Origin: a bacterium
GTDB taxonomy: Bacteria > Bacillota > Bacilli > Lactobacillales > Streptococcaceae
DNA: 50,739 bases
Assembly: GCA_905221115.1 (NCBI GenBank)
Contig: CAJNBX010000012.1
Span: forward strand, 1-50,739
Direction of reading: 5' to 3'
Under the pieces are notes generated by a model. It searched no databases. It saw only the letters and a list, made by a program, of their open reading frames with translations, and was not told the origin of the DNA. This document shows positions 47,512 to 50,739 of this stretch, piece after piece. Within the stretch, counting starts at the first letter, position 1, and each line of letters begins with the position of its first letter. A program made the position numbers and the translations under genes.

Positions 47512-49260
47512 ATGAGACGACAAACTGCAAACCAGACTCTCAAACGTTTGGCAAAAGATTTAGCAAGCCATCCCTTCCTCCTTTTCTTAGCCTTTCTAGG
47601 AACTATTGCCCAAGTTGGCTTATCAATTTACCTACCTATCCTGATTGGTCAGGTCGTTGACCAAGTCATGGTGGCTGGTTCTTCACCAGTTTTTTGGCAG
47701 ATTTTTCTCCAAATGATCTTGGTGGTCATAGGAAATACCCTTGTGCAGTGGGTCAATCCTCTCCTCTATAATCGCCTAATCTTCTCTTATACCAGAGACT
47801 TGCGAGAGAGGATAATCAACAAGCTCCATCGGTTACCGATTGCCTTTGTGGATCGACAAGGCAGTGGGGAGATGGTTAGTCGTGTAACCACGGACATTGA
47901 ACAGTTAGCAGCTGGTTTGACCATGATTTTTAACCAATTTTTCATTGGCATCTTGATGATTTTGGTTAGTATTCTAGCCATGCTGCAAATTCACCTCCTC
48001 ATGACCCTCTTGGTCTTGCTGTTGACGCCACTGTCTATGGTGATTTCACGCTTTATTGCCAAACGCTCCTATCATCTCTTCCAAAAGCAAACGGAGACGA
48101 GGGGAATTCAGACTCAGTTGATTGAAGAATCGCTTAGTCAGCAGACTATTATCCAGTCCTTTAATGCTCAAACAGAGTTTATCCAAAGATTGCGTGAAGC
48201 TAATGACAACTACTCAGGATATTCTCAGTCAGCCATCTTTTATTCTTCAACGGTCAATCCTTCGACTCGCTTTGTAAATGCGCTCATTTATGCGCTTCTA
48301 GCTGGAGTGGGAGCTTATCGTATCATGATGGGCTCTACCTTGACCATTGGACGCTTAGTGACTTTTTTGAACTATGTTCAACAGTATACCAAGCCCTTTA
48401 ACGATATTTCTTCAGTTCTAGCCGAATTGCAAAGTGCCTTGGCTTGTGCAGAACGTGTTTATGGAGTCTTAGAGAGTCCTGAGGTGGCTGAAAGTGGCAA
48501 GGCGGTCTTGACTAGTGACCAAGTTAAGGGAGCTATTTCCTTTAAACATGTATCTTTTGGCTACCATCCTGAAAAGATTTTGATTAAGGATTTATCTATT
48601 GATATTCCAGCTGGTAGCAAGGTTGCTATTGTTGGTCCGACAGGTGCTGGTAAATCAACCCTTATCAATCTTCTCATGCGTTTTTATCCCATTAACTCAG
48701 GAGATATCTTGCTGGATGGGAAATCCATTTATGACTGTAGTCGTGCCTCCTTACGTCAGCAGTTTGGCATGGTGCTCCAAGAAACCTGGCTCAAGCAAGG
48801 AACTATTCATGATAATATTGCCTTTGGAAATCCTGAAGCCAGTCGGGAACAAGTGATTGCTGCTGCAAAAGCAGCTAATGCAGACTTTTTCATCCAACAG
48901 TTGCCACAGGGATACGATACCAAGTTGGAAAATGCGGGAGAATCTCTCTCTGTTGGTCAAGCTCAGCTCTTGACCATCGCCCGAGTCTTTCTAGCTATCC
49001 CTAAGATTCTTATCTTAGACGAGGCAACTTCCTCCATCGATACACGGACAGAAGTGCTAGTTCAGGATGCATTTGCTAAACTCATGAAGGGGCGTACAAG
49101 CTTTATCATTGCTCACCGTTTGTCAACTATTCAGGATGCAGATTTGATTCTTGTCTTGGTGGATGGCGATATTGTGGAGCATGGGAGCCATCAGGACCTT
49201 GTGGCTAGGAAGGGCAAGTATTACCAAATGCAGCAAGCTACATCTTTTAGCTCTGAATAA
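47512..49260 (+). CDS. Heterodimeric ABC exporter, canonical-site half
   Basis: A 582-residue partner of the preceding ABC subunit, with six TMs (about 1-330) and an ATPase domain (about 350-582). Walker A is GPTGAGKST, the signature LSVGQAQLLTIARVF departs slightly from LSGGQ, and Walker B is ILILDEATSSID with the catalytic Glu, so this half carries the active hydrolysis site. ATG 47512 has AAGGAGG 6 nt upstream and starts just after the previous stop; an earlier reading from 47482 lies inside that gene. A UUCG-loop terminator follows. Confidence 0.9.
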   Translation: MRRQTANQTLKRLAKDLASHPFLLFLAFLGTIAQVGLSIYLPILIGQVVDQVMVAGSSPVFWQIFLQMILVVIGNTLVQWVNPLLYNRLIFSYTRDLRERIINKLHRLPIAFVDRQGSGEMVSRVTTDIEQLAAGLTMIFNQFFIGILMILVSILAMLQIHLLMTLLVLLLTPLSMVISRFIAKRSYHLFQKQTETRGIQTQLIEESLSQQTIIQSFNAQTEFIQRLREANDNYSGYSQSAIFYSSTVNPSTRFVNALIYALLAGVGAYRIMMGSTLTIGRLVTFLNYVQQYTKPFNDISSVLAELQSALACAERVYGVLESPEVAESGKAVLTSDQVKGAISFKHVSFGYHPEKILIKDLSIDIPAGSKVAIVGPTGAGKSTLINLLMRFYPINSGDILLDGKSIYDCSRASLRQQFGMVLQETWLKQGTIHDNIAFGNPEASREQVIAAAKAANADFFIQQLPQGYDTKLENAGESLSVGQAQLLTIARVFLAIPKILILDEATSSIDTRTEVLVQDAFAKLMKGRTSFIIAHRLSTIQDADLILVLVDGDIVEHGSHQDLVARKGKYYQMQQATSFSSE

Positions 49261-49288
49261 TCCTTTCTACTTTGAAATCTTATGGACG

Positions 49289-49316
49289 AAAAAAGTTGCC
49301 TTCGGGTGACTTTTTT
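49289..49316 (+). terminator. Terminator after the ABC pair
   Basis: Stem AAAAAAGTTGCC/GGTGACTTTTTT closed by a stable UUCG tetraloop. Confidence 0.85.
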
Positions 49317-49374
49317 GTTACAATAGCTAGAAAAATTATTCACTTTAAATTGTCTTTTAGAAAAGGAGCCTATA

Positions 49375-50634
49375 ATGAAAGTCTATCAGCATGTAAATAT
49401 CGTGACTTGTGATCAAGATTTCCATGTTTATCTGAATGGAATCTTAGCAGTTAAGGATTCTCAAATCGTCTATGTCGGTCAAGAGAAGTCAGAGATTTTA
49501 GAGCAAGCTGAGCAGATTATAGACTATCAGGGAGCCTGGATTATGCCTGGTTTGGTTAATTGCCATACCCATTCTGCTATGACAGGTCTGAGAGGAATTC
49601 GAGATGATAGCAATCTCCATGAATGGCTCAATGACTATATCTGGCCAGCAGAAGCTGAGTTTACTCCCGACATGACTACTAAGGCGGTCAAAGAAGCTCT
49701 GACAGAGATGCTCCAGTCAGGAACAACAACCTTTAACGATATGTATAATCCCAATGGAGTGGAGATTGAGCAGATTTATCAGGCAGTCAAGGCTTCCAAG
49801 ATGCGTTGTTATTTCTCACCGACCCTTTTTTCTTCAGAGGCAGAAACAACTGCCGAGACTATAAGCAGAACACGAGCTATTATCGAGATAATCTTAGGAT
49901 ATGAAAATCCAAATTTCAAGGTGATGGTAGCCCCACATTCTCCCTACAGCTGTAGTAGGGAATTGTTGGAAGAGAGCTTGGGAATGGCAAAAGAGCTAGA
50001 CATTCCCATCCATATCCATGTGGCGGAGACCAAGGAGGAGTCAGGAATTATCCTGAAACGATACGGCAAACGTCCCCTCGCCTTTCTAGAAGAACTGGGT
50101 TACTTAGACTATCCGTCTGTCTTTGCTCACGGGGTAGAATTAAACGCGCGAGAAATTGAGCGCTTGGTATCCTCTCAAGTGGCTATTGCCCACAATCCTA
50201 TCAGTAACCTCAAACTGGCATCAGGAATTGCTCCAATTATCCAGCTCCAAAAAGCGGGAGTGGCTGTGGGAATTGCGACAGATTCAGTTGCTTCCAACAA
50301 CAACCTTGATATGTTTGAGGAAGGACGAACAGCAGCTCTCTTACAGAAAATGAAGAGTGGAGATGCCAGCCAGTTTCCAATCGAAACAGCTCTCAAGGCA
50401 CTGACAATCGAAGGGGCTAAGGTCCTAGGAATGGAAAATCAGATAGGAAGTCTGGAAGTTGGTAAACAGGCAGATTTTCTCGTTATTCAACCACAAGGGA
50501 AAATTCATCTCCAACCTCAGGAAAATATGCTTTCTCATCTCGTCTATGCTGTTAAATCCAGTGATGTTGATGATGTTTATATCGCTGGAGAACAGGTTGT
50601 TAAGCAAGGTCAAGTTTTGACAATAGAACTTTAG
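49375..50634 (+). CDS. Atz/Trz-family amidohydrolase (SAH/MTA/adenosine deaminase-like)
   Basis: Metal-dependent deaminase of the amidohydrolase superfamily. The 419 residues include the metal-binding HTHSAMTGLRG, MVAPHSPYSCS, HIHVAETKEE, the His of VFAHGVEL, and the Asp of GIATDSVASNNNLDMFEE. This pattern fits S-adenosylhomocysteine, methylthioadenosine or related purine deaminases, or a guanine-deaminase-like enzyme; sequence does not choose. It has no signal peptide and appears to be transcribed alone, with AAAGGAG before ATG 49375. Confidence 0.87.
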   Translation: MKVYQHVNIVTCDQDFHVYLNGILAVKDSQIVYVGQEKSEILEQAEQIIDYQGAWIMPGLVNCHTHSAMTGLRGIRDDSNLHEWLNDYIWPAEAEFTPDMTTKAVKEALTEMLQSGTTTFNDMYNPNGVEIEQIYQAVKASKMRCYFSPTLFSSEAETTAETISRTRAIIEIILGYENPNFKVMVAPHSPYSCSRELLEESLGMAKELDIPIHIHVAETKEESGIILKRYGKRPLAFLEELGYLDYPSVFAHGVELNAREIERLVSSQVAIAHNPISNLKLASGIAPIIQLQKAGVAVGIATDSVASNNNLDMFEEGRTAALLQKMKSGDASQFPIETALKALTIEGAKVLGMENQIGSLEVGKQADFLVIQPQGKIHLQPQENMLSHLVYAVKSSDVDDVYIAGEQVVKQGQVLTIEL

Positions 50635-50662
50635 AAGAAAAATCACGAAAAATTTTAAAAAA

Positions 50663-50738
50663 GGTAAATTCCCAAACTAAGTTCCACCGCTAATCCAAGT
50701 GGAAGTTAGTCTGATAAAAATTCTAAAAACCAGTGGAA
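50663..50738. repeat. Right-edge copy of the unnamed dispersed repeat, inverted
   Basis: Read on the minus strand, it matches bases 4-90: TTCCAC, AGACTAACTTCCACTT, GTGGAA and TTTACC in the same order. The two copies face each other across the window. Confidence 0.5.
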
Positions 50739-50739
50739 A

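Overview
This window is chromosomal DNA from a mitis-group streptococcus (Streptococcus pneumoniae, S. pseudopneumoniae or S. mitis). The evidence is a BOX repeat (6194-6299), IS1167-type ISL3 insertion sequences, many extended -10 promoters of the form TGN-TATAAT, and a lic/tar teichoic-acid gene set beside the aro operon, LCP protein and mecA. No rRNA, tRNA or CRISPR array was found. Species cannot be fixed from the sequence alone.

Layout: (1) 1-6.1 kb: prfB with a programmed +1 frameshift, ftsE-ftsX, a CcpA-type cre palindrome in front of an EIICBA glucose-family PTS gene, and an endonuclease/exonuclease/phosphatase gene. (2) 6.1-10.8 kb: BOX element, DEAD-box helicase, a dead IS200-type remnant, a small membrane ORF, and a minus-strand LtaS-type sulfatase-fold membrane protein. 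(3) 10.8-21.9 kb: an operon-like run rlmI-like, aroD, aroE, aroB, aroC, tyrA, ylbF, aroA, aroK, pheA and an LCP cell-wall ligase gene. It is interrupted by a broken secreted-protein gene sitting between 19-bp direct repeats. (4) 21.9-27.4 kb: teichoic-acid genes licD3, two glycosyltransferases, a polymerase (tarP-like) and a Wzz-like two-TM protein. (5) 27.4-41.5 kb: accessory block holding tacF-licD1-licD2, an IS1167 copy split by a group II intron, an operon for an HTH-LicC-LicA fusion plus a 61-aa membrane protein plus an NCS1-type permease, a second IS1167, and a dead minus-strand flippase. (6) 41.6-50.7 kb: mecA, hom-thrB, msrAB, a heterodimeric ABC exporter and an Atz/Trz-type amidohydrolase.

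How the parts fit: the 35.1-38.5 kb operon could import a small substrate (permease), phosphorylate it and activate it with CTP (fusion protein). That is the full supply line for CDP-choline or a related CDP-amino alcohol. The three LicD proteins in the same locus are the expected acceptor-side transferases, TacF would flip the decorated repeat unit, and TarP would polymerise it. The supply operon lies between two same-orientation IS1167 copies with no other cargo. It uses an NCS1 permease where the classical lic1 operon uses LicB, and it carries a DNA-binding domain fused to the enzyme. This is the best candidate in the window for an undescribed system: a mobile, possibly self-regulated phosphocholine-like decoration cassette.

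Decay is concentrated in the accessory block: both transposases, the intron reverse transcriptase and the second flippase all carry visible lesions, while tacF, licD1, licD2, the fusion gene, the small protein and the permease are intact.
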